Below are positions 37,817-47,340 of a stretch of 64,000 nt of DNA, piece by piece. Each line of letters opens with the position of its first letter. Positions within the stretch are counted from its first letter, which is position 1. Below the pieces are notes generated by a model, which saw only the letters and a list, made by a program, of their open reading frames with translations, was not told the origin of the DNA and did no database searches. The stretch lies in contig NZ_CP046907.1 in NCBI RefSeq assembly GCF_014083985.1, forward strand, positions 1,124,501 to 1,188,500. The letters run 5' to 3'. The stretch comes from Streptomyces sp. SCUT-3 (GTDB lineage: Bacteria; Actinomycetota; Actinomycetes; Streptomycetales; Streptomycetaceae). The translations under genes and the position numbers were made by a program.

Positions 37817-39485
37817 ATGCCCGCACGTCCCCGCAGAAACCCGCACCGGTCCCGCCCCTGCACCGCGCAGCCGCCGCGGCCGCCGGCCTGGTCCTCGGCA
37901 CCGCGGGCCTCGCCACCGGTGCCGCCCACGCCGCGGGCACCGCCCCGACGGCCGCCGCCGCGACCGTGGCCGCGCCCGTCGAGGAGGCGGCCGCACAGCC
38001 GCAGGTGCAGCTCGGCAGCGACCGGATCGCGGCGGGCGGCACCGTCTCCTTCGCGGTCACCGGATACCCGGCCGACGCCCGACTCACCGTCAAGCTGGAC
38101 AAGGGAAAGGTGCTGGGCACCTTCACCGTCAACTCCGTCGGAACCGCGGCCGGGAGGCTCACCCTGCCCGCCGACACCGCCGAAGGCGCCCACCAGTTCA
38201 ACTTCCTGGCCCCCAACACCGCGGTCCACCCCGGGTTCACCGTGTCCGCGGACCCGGCCCCCGAGACCGCGAAGGTGCTCACCGCCGCCCCCTCCACGGC
38301 CGCCGGCGGGCGGCTCCCGTTCGCCGTCACCGGCTACCCGGCCGGCGCCGGCCTGACCGTCAAACTCAAGGCCGCCGACGGCAGCAGCGTCCAGCCGGCC
38401 CCGGCCTTCACCGTCGGCGAGGACGGCACCTTCGCCGGCTCGGTCACCGTCCCCGTGACGACCGCCGCAGCCGACTACCGCCTGTACTTCCTCGCCCCGG
38501 CACCAATCCCTTTGCGCCCCTCACCGTCACCGCCCCCTCGGACGGCAGCGAGGACGGCGGCGAGGACGGTTCCGGCGGCTCGGACGGTTCCGGTGACGAA
38601 GCGGAGACCGCGGCCCCGACCGCCGTCCTCGCCGCCGCCGAGGCCCCCGCGGGCGGGAAGCTCGGCTTCACCGTGGCGAACTTCCCCGCCGGCGGCACCC
38701 TCACCGTCAAGATGGGCACCGGCACGGGCGACGACGCCAAGGCCGACGCCGCGGTCCTCCAGCAGTTCGAGGGGGCGATCGGCGAGGACGGCACCCACAG
38801 CGGCGAGCTGACCCTCCCCGCGGACGCCACCGCGGGCGAGCACACCCTCTTCTTCCTGGCGCCCGGCGGTCACAGCGCCCGCGCCGCCCTCACCGTCACC
38901 GCCGCAGCCCCGGGCAACGGCGGCAGCACGGACGGGGAAACTCCGGGCGGCGGCACCCCGTCCGGCGAGCCGGCCGTCGCGGTCACCGCGAGCGAGGTCG
39001 CCGCGGGCGGGAAGCTCGGCTTCACCGTCGCGAACTTCCCCGCCGGCGGCACCCTCACCGTCAAGCTCGACGACGGCGAGATCCTCGACACCTTCACCGT
39101 CGGCGAGGACGGCGCTGTCTCCGACGAGGTCACCGTCCCCGCCGACACCGCGGCCGGCGCCCACTGGCTGCGCTTCCTCGCCAAGCCCGGATACACCTAC
39201 AAGGCCGACTTCACCGTCACCGCCGACTCCGCCGCGGGCGGCCCGGACACTGCCGGAACCGGCTCGGCCACCGGCGGCACGGGCACCGCAGCCTCCACCG
39301 GTTCCACCGGGACCCCGGTGACCGGCGGAAGCCTCACCACCACCGCCACCACCGGCGGCGCACTCGCCTCGACCGGCGCCTCGGACGTCACACTGCCGCT
39401 GGCCGGCGCTGGAGCCCTCGTCGTCCTCGGCGGTGCCGCCGTGGCCGTCGCCCGCCGCCGCACCGGCGACGCCCCGGACGCCTGA
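37817..39485 (+). CDS. Iron-regulated LAxTG surface protein with four Ig-like repeats (frameshifts)
   Basis: This secreted, sortase-anchored protein has about 556 residues after repair. ATG at 37817 has GGAG 7 bases upstream and gives a basic n-region (MPARPRRNPHRSR). The signal-peptide core (AAAAAAGLVLGTAGLATGAAHA) is one frame away, implying a lost base around 37830-37860. A second loss near 38495-38501 breaks YFLAP-GTNPFAPLTV. Four repeats of about 75 residues follow the pattern AGGxLxFxVxxFPAGxxLTVKL, then VTVPADTxAGxHxLxFLAP. The end has LASTGA, a membrane span and RRR, a class E sortase signal. It may present or shuttle iron or haem across the wall; this is inference. Confidence 0.8.
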
Positions 39486-39552
39486 CCCGCCGGCCGGTCC
39501 CGGCTCCCCTCCCCCGTCCCTCCCCGTTCCTCTCCTCCGATTGGACGCCACC

Positions 39553-40971
39553 GTGCACGACCGTCCCGGCCTCCGCCGCGCCGCCGCCCTCGCCTCCGGC
39601 ACCGCCCTCGCCCTGGGCGCCCTCTCCATGACGGCCTCCCCCGCGCACGCCGCCGACGACGCGGCCGCGCACCCCGCCCCGGCCGAGGTCACCTCCGGCA
39701 CCCTGCGGTGGGTACTGCCCGTCGGCGGCGCCCACGCCGTTTCCGTCGACGGCGGTGCGGCCGTCGACGGTGACGGCCGCACCGTCACCCTCGGCCGCGC
39801 GAACGGGCAGGTCGACGCCTCCGGCGCCACCGGCGAGGTGGCCTTCGACGGCCGGATCCACCTCACCGCGACCGACGGCAGCGGCGTGCGCACCACCGTC
39901 AGCGACGTGCACGTCGAACTCGCCGCCGACGGCACCGCCGCCATCGTCGCCGACTACACCGTCGCCGCCCCCGGTACAAAGGAGGCCGACGAGCGGCGGG
40001 ACGTGCGGATCGCCGACCTGCCGGCCGTCGAGGTCGACGCCGAGGACTCCTCGGTGACGGTCACCGCCCCCGAGGCCGCCCTCACCGAGGACGCACCCGG
40101 CATCCTCACCGCCGAGCCCCCCGCCGACGGCTCCACCGGCGGTACGACCGACAGCACGGACGGCGGTACGGACGGCGGTACGGACGGCGGGGCCGCGGAG
40201 GGTGCGGACGGTACCGGCGGCGGCAGCGGAACCGACGGGGGCCCGGCCGTCCCCGCCGTCCCCGCTCCCTCCCTCGCCGCGGGCGGGGACGGCGCCGTCC
40301 TGGCCGCCGGTGCCGGACAGGTCAGGCTCGCCTCCCTCCCCGGCACCTCCGCCGTGGCTCTCGACCTCACCACCAGGGCCGCCCCGGCCGCGGTCGCCAC
40401 CGGTGACGCCTCGGCCACCACCAACGCCAAGAGCGTCGAGGCCGGCGGCACCCTGGGCTTCAGCGTCAAGGGCTTCCCCGCCGGGGAGACCCTGACCGTC
40501 AAGCTCGACGACGGCGAGATCCTGCAGCAGTTCACCGTCAAGTCCGACGGCACCCACGCCGGCTCGGTCACCGTTCCGGCCGCCACCGAGGCGGGGTCGC
40601 ACTGGCTGCGCTTCCTCGCCCCCAACCCGCCCACCTCCGTCAAGGGCGACGCCTTCACCGTCACCGAGCCGTCCTCCGGCTCCGGCGGCTCCACGTCCGG
40701 TGGCTCCGGTGACTCCGGTGACTCCGGCAGCACCGGCGGCACCGGATCCGGCACCCCTGGCTCCTCGACCGGTCCGGACTCCGGCAGCACCGGCAGCACT
40801 TCCTCGACCGGCGGCACCCCCTCCGCCAAGGACTCCGGAACCGGTAGCGGTGGCAGGCTCGCCGACACCGGCACCGACGCCACCGCGCCGCTCGCCGCCG
40901 CGGGCTTCCTCGTCGCGGCAGGCGGCGCCGCCGTCGCGGCCGCCCGACGCCGCCTTGCAGACGCCTCCTGA
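39553..40971 (+). CDS. LAxTG surface protein with HtaA-like haem-binding domain
   Basis: The 472-residue protein starts with GTG 39553 and a Sec signal peptide ending SPAHA. Residues about 42-160 resemble the HtaA haem-binding domain (SGTLRWVLPVGGAHAV, VAFDGRIHLTATDG, TAAIVADYTV). A Gly/Thr/Asp linker follows, then one Ig-like repeat of the neighbour's type (AGGTLGFSVKGFPAGETLTV, SHWLRFLAP), a Ser/Gly-rich stalk, LADTG, a membrane span and RRR. HtaA proteins bind haem at the cell surface of actinobacteria. It is the second gene after the iron box at 37636. No clear ribosome site precedes the GTG; TTG 39541 is an alternative. Confidence 0.83.
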   Translation: MHDRPGLRRAAALASGTALALGALSMTASPAHAADDAAAHPAPAEVTSGTLRWVLPVGGAHAVSVDGGAAVDGDGRTVTLGRANGQVDASGATGEVAFDGRIHLTATDGSGVRTTVSDVHVELAADGTAAIVADYTVAAPGTKEADERRDVRIADLPAVEVDAEDSSVTVTAPEAALTEDAPGILTAEPPADGSTGGTTDSTDGGTDGGTDGGAAEGADGTGGGSGTDGGPAVPAVPAPSLAAGGDGAVLAAGAGQVRLASLPGTSAVALDLTTRAAPAAVATGDASATTNAKSVEAGGTLGFSVKGFPAGETLTVKLDDGEILQQFTVKSDGTHAGSVTVPAATEAGSHWLRFLAPNPPTSVKGDAFTVTEPSSGSGGSTSGGSGDSGDSGSTGGTGSGTPGSSTGPDSGSTGSTSSTGGTPSAKDSGTGSGGRLADTGTDATAPLAAAGFLVAAGGAAVAAARRRLADAS

Positions 40972-41040
40972 CACCGGCCCACGACGGCCGCCCGCGACGG
41001 CCGCCCGGGCAGGTGCCCTGGCGGCCGTCGCCGACGTCAC

Positions 41041-41097
41041 GGCGTCACGGCGTCACGGAGGGCACGGCGGGACGGAGGGCACGGCGGGACGGAGGGC
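41041..41097. repeat. Short direct repeats in a 270-base gap
   Basis: GGCGTCAC occurs twice (41041, 41049), then GGAGGGCACGGCGGGAC twice (41057-41073, 41074-41090) and a partial third copy. It lies between the HtaA-like gene and the next gene. No promoter is obvious. Confidence 0.75.
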
Positions 41098-41241
41098 GCG
41101 ACCGGGGCGCCCCGTGCGCAGGAGCGGCGACCCCGGCCCTCCCGCCTCCGCCGTCCGCCGCATCCGCCTTTCCCCGAAAAGGAGTTCGCCGACCCCGGGT
41201 CGCGGACACGATCCGTCCTCGTCGTCCGGCACGGTGTCCCC

Positions 41242-42011
41242 ATGGACGCCAAGCACTACCTCGACCTGATCCGTGCCGACAGCGACCGTCTGCTCGCCGC
41301 AGCCGCGTCGGACCTCGACTCCCCCGTGCCCTCCTGTCCCGACTGGACCGCAGCCGACCTCGTACGGCACGTCGGCGGGGTGTACGAGCACAAGATCCTG
41401 TGCATGCGGCTGGGCCGGATGCCCGAGGACGGCGAGCGGACGACGCCTCCCGCCGCGGCGGCCGACCTGCCCGCCTGGTTCACCCGCGTGCGCGACGCAC
41501 TCCTCGACGAGCTCGCCTCCCGGGACCCTCGGCAGCCCTCCCCCACCTGGTTCCCCCCGGACCAGACGGTGGGCTTCTGGTACCGGCGCATGGCGCACGA
41601 GACGGCCGTCCACCGCGTGGACGCCGAACAGGCCGCCGGCCCCGGCCGGGAGACCCCGGTCGACCCGGAACTCGCCGCCGACGGCGTCGACGAGTTCCTC
41701 GGCTTCCTCACCCACGACTTCGGCGGCTGGGCCGTCCGTCCGGACGACGCCGGGCGGACGGTGTCCCTGCGCTGCGCCGGACGTCGCTGGGACCTCGTCC
41801 TGACAGCGGAACGCGTCGTGCCGGCCGCCGAGGCTACGGATCCGGCGCCCTCGGCGGACACCGCCCCCGACCTGCTGATCGAGGGCGACCCCTCCGATCT
41901 CCTCCTCCGGCTGTGGGACGGCACCCCCTGGGCGACGCGTCCGTCGCCTGCACCGGCGACCCCGCCGCCCTCGACGCCCTGCGCTTCCGCACTCGGGAGG
42001 CCACCCGGTAA
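41242..42011 (+). CDS. Mycothiol-dependent maleylpyruvate isomerase family protein (apparent frameshift)
   Basis: This DinB-like four-helix metalloprotein of the actinobacterial MDMPI group has about 256 residues. The N-terminal segment VPSCPDWTAADLVRHVGGVYEHK and the WYRRMAHETAVHRVDAEQ helix hold the conserved His/Glu/His metal ligands. A C-terminal domain ends [15 protein letters not shown]. The last 36 residues are in another frame. One G appears lost in the run at 41914-41917, within LRLWG-RHPLGD. Substrate is unknown; many members detoxify electrophiles with mycothiol. As written, the frame would run on to 43242, which is not credible. Confidence 0.82.
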
Positions 42012-42255
42012 CCGGCCCCGGCCGGCGGCCTCGTCCGCACGGCACGGTGCGCACGGCCCCGTCCGCCCGGCACGGTGCGCACGGAGTCCGTGGGAAGAGC
42101 CCGTGGGGAGGAGTGACGGGCTCCCCCACGGACCTCGCGATGCGGCCGTCCGCCGCCGACGGCTCCACGACACCCCCTGCGGCGGTTCGTCGCCCGGGTC
42201 GCGGTCCGCGCCGCTGCCGCGGGCGCCGCGCGGGCCGCCCGGGAACGGCGGCCGT

Positions 42256-42275
42256 CCCCGGGCGTGTGCCCGGGG
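42256..42275 (-). terminator. 8-bp hairpin after the membrane-protein gene
   Basis: CCCCGGGC-GTGT-GCCCGGGG is a perfect stem with a tetraloop directly beside the minus-strand stop at 42277. It lies between convergent genes. The 265-base gap 42012-42276 also holds GCACGGTGCGCACGG twice. Confidence 0.65.
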
Positions 42276-42276
42276 C

Positions 42277-43107
42277 CTACGGGTGGAGGAACCCCCGCAA
42301 CAGCCGCATCAGGACGGTGACCACGAGAGCCAGGACGAGCCAGACCACGGCCGTCACGACGGGGCCCGCAACGGGGTCCCCGGCGGAGCCGGCCGCCGCG
42401 TTCCCTGCGAGCACTGCGGGTATCGCCCCCAGCGAGGTCCCCACCCCTCCGAGGGAGAGGTCCTTGTAGAACGGAGGCGGCCCGTGCTCGGCGACGTCGC
42501 GGGCGCGGACGACCAAGTGGCCTCCGAGGTACAGCAGGCAGCCGCCCGCGGTGAGCAGCACCAGGCCGACACCGGTGGAGATCTCCGGCATGCCCTCGGG
42601 GTCGTCGATTCCGTCCTGGGTGAGCCCGCCGTGGGTGATCGCCACGGCACGGTCCCGCCACATGGTCACCCCGATCCGGTCACCGGACCCCAGGCGTTTC
42701 AGCACCGGCCCGTCCCCGAGGAGGGAGAGTTCCTCCGGCACGCCGTCCGGGCCGCTCAGGAACAGTCTGTAGTCACGCGGATTGGACTTCTTGTTGATGG
42801 TGACCGACCGCACCGTCGCATTGACGGACCGCAGGCAGTCCCGCCCCTCCCGGGCTTCCCGTGGCTCCCCCTCCGCCGGACCGTCGCACTCGGCGGCCGC
42901 CCGGAAGGCCCGGGCCTCCTCGACGGCGCCCGGCACCGTGGAGAAGACCACCACCGACACCAGGAGCACGCTCAGGCCGAGGACGAGTGTCACGAAGCCG
43001 CCCAGGCGCCGCCACCGGACGCGGCGCCGCGCACCGGGGAGTTCACGGAACGGACGGGCGTTCCCCCGCCGCGCGGGCTCCCGGCCGTTCCCGTTCCTGC
43101 GGGTCAT
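42277..43107 (-). CDS. Membrane protein of unknown function
   Basis: This 276-residue protein has a basic N-terminus (MTRRNGNGREPARRGNARP). One membrane span near residues 36-58 (FVTLVLGLSVLLVSVVVF) is followed by an extracytoplasmic region of about 120 residues with two Cys. Three further spans come near residues 175-195, 215-235 and 245-268. The loop between span 1 and 2 (SVNATVRSVTINKKSNPRDY, VLKRLGSGDRIGVTMW) looks like a small beta domain. I do not recognise the family. It stands alone between convergent and tandem neighbours. Confidence 0.75.
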   Translation of the reverse strand: MTRRNGNGREPARRGNARPFRELPGARRRVRWRRLGGFVTLVLGLSVLLVSVVVFSTVPGAVEEARAFRAAAECDGPAEGEPREAREGRDCLRSVNATVRSVTINKKSNPRDYRLFLSGPDGVPEELSLLGDGPVLKRLGSGDRIGVTMWRDRAVAITHGGLTQDGIDDPEGMPEISTGVGLVLLTAGGCLLYLGGHLVVRARDVAEHGPPPFYKDLSLGGVGTSLGAIPAVLAGNAAAGSAGDPVAGPVVTAVVWLVLALVVTVLMRLLRGFLHP

Positions 43108-43382
43108 CCGGTCACCTCTGCCGCGGTTCGTCGACGCGCCCCCGCCCGCGTTCTCCGGGCCCGGTCGTGCGGTGCCGCGGCACCCCTCCCGGCAGGGCCC
43201 CCACAGTATGCGGGGGCGCCTCCGTCCGGGTCAGGCCGGTGACCGGCAGCTACCGAGTACCGGTCGTTTCCGCGTCCGGGCAACGGCGGCACGGCGGACC
43301 GTGGCCGCGGACACCGCCCTCGGCCCGCCCGGAGCGGCGGAGCACGCGGGGCCCGGCCGGGCCCCGCCCTGCGGGCACCCCG

Positions 43383-44114
43383 TCACCGGGAAGCGGTCAG
43401 GCGGGCGCGGAAGGCCTCGATGTCCTCCCGGGGCAGGCCGCCGGCCGAGCACAGGCGGTCGGCCATGTCGAAGCCGGCGGCCAGGGACACGACGGCCTCC
43501 CGGAAAGTGGTGCCTTCCTTGTCCATGAGGGCCTGGATCTCCTCGCGGTCGTCGGGGCGGCCCAGGGCCGCGAGGCGGGCGGGCACCCGGTCGAGGCTCA
43601 GCTCGTAGTCGGCGGCGACCACTTCGGGAGCGACGCCGGCGAGGGTGAGCAGCAGGATCGCGACCAGGCCGGTGCGGTCGCGGCCGACCGCGCAGTGGAA
43701 GAGGACGCCGCCGGGTTCGGCCCGTGCCACGGCCGAGACGACGCGGGCCGCGCGCTGCGGGAAGCGGTCGAGGAAGGGACGGTAGTACAGCGGGGTGCCG
43801 TCGGGGCCGTCGCTCCAGCGGGACCAGAACTCGGTGTCCTCGATGCCGTCCAGCGGCAGGTGGAGGGTGGTCAGCCCGGCGGGGCGGGGCGCGGCGTCGG
43901 GCCCGAGCTCGTCGTCGTTGCGCAGGTCGACGACGGTGCGGACGCCGTGCTCCCACAGCGCCTCCCAGCCGGACGCGGTGAGGCTGTCGACCGCGTCGGC
44001 GCGCACCAGGGCGCCCCTGCGGACCGCGCCGCCGTCGGCGGTGGGCATCCCGCCGAGGTCGCGCACGTTGAAGCAGCCGTCCCAGTCCAGGTGCCGGTCC
44101 GCATGCAGGTCCAC
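43383..44114 (-). CDS. Tyrosine-protein phosphatase (Tyr_phosphatase3/SidP-like)
   Basis: This 243-residue protein has the phosphatase loop HCAVGRDRTG (residues about 140-149), with the nucleophilic Cys and the Arg of the CX5R motif, plus the family lead-in FNVRDLGGMPTADGG at the N-terminus and VVDLRNDDE in the middle. It probably dephosphorylates phosphotyrosine proteins or phosphoinositide-like substrates. Substrate cannot be inferred. The GTG at 44114 follows GGGGAGG. The frame is open further upstream without a better ribosome site. It diverges from the next gene across 239 bases. Confidence 0.88.
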   Translation of the reverse strand: MDLHADRHLDWDGCFNVRDLGGMPTADGGAVRRGALVRADAVDSLTASGWEALWEHGVRTVVDLRNDDELGPDAAPRPAGLTTLHLPLDGIEDTEFWSRWSDGPDGTPLYYRPFLDRFPQRAARVVSAVARAEPGGVLFHCAVGRDRTGLVAILLLTLAGVAPEVVAADYELSLDRVPARLAALGRPDDREEIQALMDKEGTTFREAVVSLAAGFDMADRLCSAGGLPREDIEAFRARLTASR

Positions 44115-44353
44115 GGTCGCCTCCCCCTCGCGCCGGGCGGACCGTCCCGCCCTTCGACTGCCGGGGACGCTCCGGCGGCGGGGCGCGGTTCCCGCCGTCC
44201 CTTCCTCCGTCCTCGCCCGGCCCGGCCGCACCCGGCCGCCCCGCCCGCCCCCGGCCGCGGTCCGTAAGGGTCGCCTGGGTGCGGGCGGCTCCGGGGCGTC
44301 TGGTGAAGTGGAGGCCGACTGATTCGTTCGGCAGTACCAGGGAGGGATCGCAG

Positions 44354-44779
44354 GTGACGACACCTGAAAGGGTCAGCCCGGAGGAACAGAGGGAGCTCAG
44401 TCGCATCGCGTCGGCGGTCGAGGCGGACCTGTGCCTGGCCGGGCTGCCGGTGATCCACGGCGGGTGCGGCCGGCGGGGACGCACGGACGGCGCCCCGGGG
44501 GCCCTGGTCTCCTACGACCCCGGCCGGGACGGGTCCCCGGGCGTCCACGTGCGGTGGTGCCCCAGCGCGGAGCTGACGAGGATGACCCTCGCGGCGGACG
44601 GCCCGGGCCACCGCATCGCCGAGTTCGGCGGCTCGGTCCTGGACACCATGACGAACGCCCTGGGGGAGGTCCTCCGGGCCGCCGGATGGCACGTGGACGC
44701 GACCGGCGCCGACGTCCACGGGGCGTCGTCGGTCAGGGTGCTCGAGGGGACACGGACGGCCGGGGAGCCGGCGCCGTAG
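44354..44779 (+). CDS. Small protein of unknown function
   Basis: This 141-residue soluble protein has no recognised domain. Codon bias, a good ribosome site (GGAGGGA) before GTG 44354 and a natural stop support it as a real gene. It has a predicted helix (SPEEQRELSRIASAVEADL), a Gly/Arg loop with Cys (HGGCGRRGRTDG) and a C-terminal alpha/beta part. The gene ends next to a tandem repeat shared with the 3' flank of the LysR gene. Confidence 0.7.
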   Translation: MTTPERVSPEEQRELSRIASAVEADLCLAGLPVIHGGCGRRGRTDGAPGALVSYDPGRDGSPGVHVRWCPSAELTRMTLAADGPGHRIAEFGGSVLDTMTNALGEVLRAAGWHVDATGADVHGASSVRVLEGTRTAGEPAP

Positions 44780-44815
44780 GCCGCGTACCGGAGCCGTGAC
44801 GTGTACCGGGGCCGG

Positions 44816-44887
44816 TTCCGGTACGCGTCGCGACTCCGGTACGCGTCACGGCTCCGGTACGCGTCACGGCTCCGGCGCGCGTCACGG
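44816..44887. repeat. 18-bp tandem repeats at the end of the LysR gene
   Basis: Four copies of about 18 bases occur at 44816, 44834, 44852 and 44870. The central two are identical (CTCCGGTACGCGTCACGG) and the outer ones carry one to three changes. The last copy overlaps the LysR stop codon at 44882. It lies between convergent genes. The repeat may act in termination or may be a slippage product. Confidence 0.8.
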
Positions 44888-45781
44888 GTCCGGCGGGGTG
44901 GGGAGGGCCTGTTCCGCGGCGGCGAGGACGGCGCGGAGGGCGGCCGAGGGGTTGTCGCTGCGCCAGGCCAGGGCCATGGACAGGGTCTGCGGGGGCACGC
45001 CCGCCACGGGCCGGAAGACGCCGTCGAAGGCGGTGTGCCGCACCGAGGAGACCGTCATGGTCACCCCCACACCGGCTCCCACGAGGGCGAGGATGGTGTG
45101 GGTGTCGGGCGCCTCCTGGGCGATGCGCGGGGTGAAGCCGGCCGAGAGGCAGGAGTGGACCAGTGCGTCGCGCACCGCGGAGCCGCGGGTGCCGGGGAGG
45201 GTGACGAACGGCTCGTCCGCCATGTCGCGCAGGTCCACCGCCCCGCTCCCGGCGAGCCGGTGGTCGGCGGGCAGGGCGAGGAGCAGCTGCTCGTGGGCGA
45301 CCACCCGCACCGACACCCCCTCCCGGCGCACCGGCAGCCGGACGAAGCCGAGGTCGATCTCCCCGTTCGCGACCTTCGCCAGCGCCTCGCCGGAGTACAG
45401 CTGGCCGTGCAGGTGGAGCTCGATGCCCGGGTGGGCGGCCCGTACCGCGCGGGTGAGGCGGGGCAGCGCCTCGTGGGTGCTGGCCCCGGCGAAGGCGATG
45501 CCGACCCGGCCCACCTCGCCGCGTCCGCCGGCCTGGGCGGCCAGGCGGGCGACCTCGACGTCGGCGAGCACCCTGCGGGCCGGTTCGAGGAACGCCTCGC
45601 CGGCCGGGGTGAGCCGCACCGTGCGGGTGCTGCGTTCGAACAGCTGCTGCCCGAGCTCCCGTTCCAGTTGCCGGATCTGCTGGCTCAGCGGCGGCTGTGC
45701 CATGTTCAGCCGGGCCGCGGCGCGGCCGAAGTGCAGTTCCTCGGCCACCGCGACGAACCCGGCGATGTGACGCAGTTCCAC
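44882..45781 (-). CDS. LysR-family transcriptional regulator
   Basis: The 299-residue regulator has an N-terminal winged HTH (VELRHIAGFVAVAEELHFGRAAARLN, residues 1-60) and a LysR substrate-binding domain (GRVGIAFAGAS onwards). GTG at 45781 has GAGGAGGAG upstream and starts exactly at the family N-terminus. The open frame to 46189 is antisense to the next gene. It diverges from the acyl-CoA dehydrogenase gene across 211 bases, the classic arrangement for a LysR and its target. The ligand is unknown. Confidence 0.92.
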   Translation of the reverse strand: MELRHIAGFVAVAEELHFGRAAARLNMAQPPLSQQIRQLERELGQQLFERSTRTVRLTPAGEAFLEPARRVLADVEVARLAAQAGGRGEVGRVGIAFAGASTHEALPRLTRAVRAAHPGIELHLHGQLYSGEALAKVANGEIDLGFVRLPVRREGVSVRVVAHEQLLLALPADHRLAGSGAVDLRDMADEPFVTLPGTRGSAVRDALVHSCLSAGFTPRIAQEAPDTHTILALVGAGVGVTMTVSSVRHTAFDGVFRPVAGVPPQTLSMALAWRSDNPSAALRAVLAAAEQALPTPPDP

Positions 45782-45992
45782 CGGCTCCTCCTCTCCGCCC
45801 CGCGCCCCGCCGTCCGTCCCCCGCGCGCCACCCCGTGTCCGTTCGGGGCTTTCTTCGGTCCGATTGAGACCGGATCCGTCCGACTGATGTCCGGATTCGG
45901 TATTGGACGCTATAGGAGCCGCGCTGAAAAGGTGAGTCGTCGGACGGCACGACACGACGCCCCCTCCGCCCGAAGGACGTGACAGGCACGCC

Positions 45993-47156
45993 ATGAGCTT
46001 CGAACTGGACGAGACGCAGGCCGAGTTCCGCGCCGTGGCCGCGGCCTTCGCCGACGCCGAACTCGCGCCCAGAGCCCGGGAGTGGGACCGCCGCGAAGAG
46101 GTGGACCGGTCGATCATGCTGCGCCTGGGCGAGCTGGGCTTCCTCGGCCTGACCCTGCCGGAGGAGTACGGCGGCGTGGAGGCCGACACCGTCTCCTACG
46201 CGGCCGTGACCGAGGAACTGGGGCGGGGCGACTCCGCCGTGCGCGGCCTGGTCTCGGTCTCCCTGGGGCTGGCCGCCAAGACCGTCAACGCCCACGGCAC
46301 GAAGGAGCAGAAGGAGCAGTGGCTGCCCCGGCTGGCGAGCGGGCAGGCGGTCGGCTGCTTCGGACTGACCGAACCGGGCAGCGGGTCGGACGCAGGCAGC
46401 CTGCGCACCCGCGCGGTCCGCGACGGCGACGACTGGGTGATCACCGGCCGGAAGATGTTCATCACCAACGGCACCTGGGCCGACCTGTGCGTGCTGTTCG
46501 CCCGCACCGGTGAGGACGCCGCCCGCGGGATCACCGCCTTCCTGGTGCCCACCGACTCCCCCGGCTTCACCGCCAACCTCATCCACGGCAAGCTCGGCCT
46601 GCGCGGCCAGCCCACCGCCGAACTGGTCCTGGACGGCGTGCGGGTGCCGGACTCCGCCCGCCTGGGCGAGGTCGGCCGGGGCTTCGGCATCGCACTCGGC
46701 ACCCTCACCAAGGGCCGCATATCGGTGGCGGCCGGCGCCGTGGGCCTGGCCCGGGCCGCCCTGGACGCGGCGGTGAAGTACGCCGGTGAACGCACCCAGT
46801 TCGGCCGTACCATCGCCCACCACCAGTTGGTGCAGGAGCTGCTGGCCGACTCGGCCGTCGACATCGAGGCCGCCCGGCTGCTCACCCTGAAGGCCGCCTC
46901 CCTCGTCGACGCGAACGCCCCCCGCGAGAAGCTGGCGAAGGCCGCCTCGATGGCCAAGTACTTCGCGAGCGAGACCGCGGTCCGGGTCTCCAACAACGCC
47001 CTGCAGGTCTTCGGCGGCTACGGCTTCATCGACGAGTACCCGGTGGGCAAGTACGTGCGCGACGCCCGCGTACTGACCCTGTACGAGGGCACCAGCCAGG
47101 TGCAGAAGCTGCTCATCGGCCGCGCCCTGACCGGGGTGGACGCCCTGACCCCGTGA
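45993..47156 (+). CDS. Acyl-CoA dehydrogenase
   Basis: This FAD-dependent enzyme (387 residues) introduces an alpha-beta double bond in an acyl-CoA and passes electrons to electron-transfer flavoprotein. The N-terminal helical domain (FELDETQAEFRAVAAAFA), CFGLTEPGSGSDAGS in the beta domain and the C-terminal LYEGTSQVQKLLIGR with the catalytic Glu are standard. Length and motifs are complete. It is probably controlled by the divergent LysR gene. The preferred substrate (short or branched chain) cannot be told. Confidence 0.94.
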   Translation: MSFELDETQAEFRAVAAAFADAELAPRAREWDRREEVDRSIMLRLGELGFLGLTLPEEYGGVEADTVSYAAVTEELGRGDSAVRGLVSVSLGLAAKTVNAHGTKEQKEQWLPRLASGQAVGCFGLTEPGSGSDAGSLRTRAVRDGDDWVITGRKMFITNGTWADLCVLFARTGEDAARGITAFLVPTDSPGFTANLIHGKLGLRGQPTAELVLDGVRVPDSARLGEVGRGFGIALGTLTKGRISVAAGAVGLARAALDAAVKYAGERTQFGRTIAHHQLVQELLADSAVDIEAARLLTLKAASLVDANAPREKLAKAASMAKYFASETAVRVSNNALQVFGGYGFIDEYPVGKYVRDARVLTLYEGTSQVQKLLIGRALTGVDALTP

Positions 47157-47249
47157 CCGCCCCGGCGGCCCGGAAGGCCCGGCGCCCACCGGCCCGTACA
47201 GCACCGTGTCGAGGGCCGGGACGCGAATGCCCTGAGCGAACCGGGGTGC

Positions 47250-47297
47250 CAAACCGTAGAAATTCCGTCCGTTTTGTCGCTTTCCCTCTACGGTTTG
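47250..47297. terminator. Inverted repeat between convergent genes
   Basis: CAAACCGTAGA (47250-47260) pairs exactly with 47287-47297 around a 26-base, T-richer loop. It lies between the ends of the acyl-CoA dehydrogenase and an opposing SDR gene. It is best read as a bidirectional terminator, although the low GC and long loop are unusual here. Confidence 0.6.
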
Positions 47298-47340
47298 CCG
47301 CCGCGATTCACCCGCCCCGGCGGCCGCGCCCGGTGCCGCG

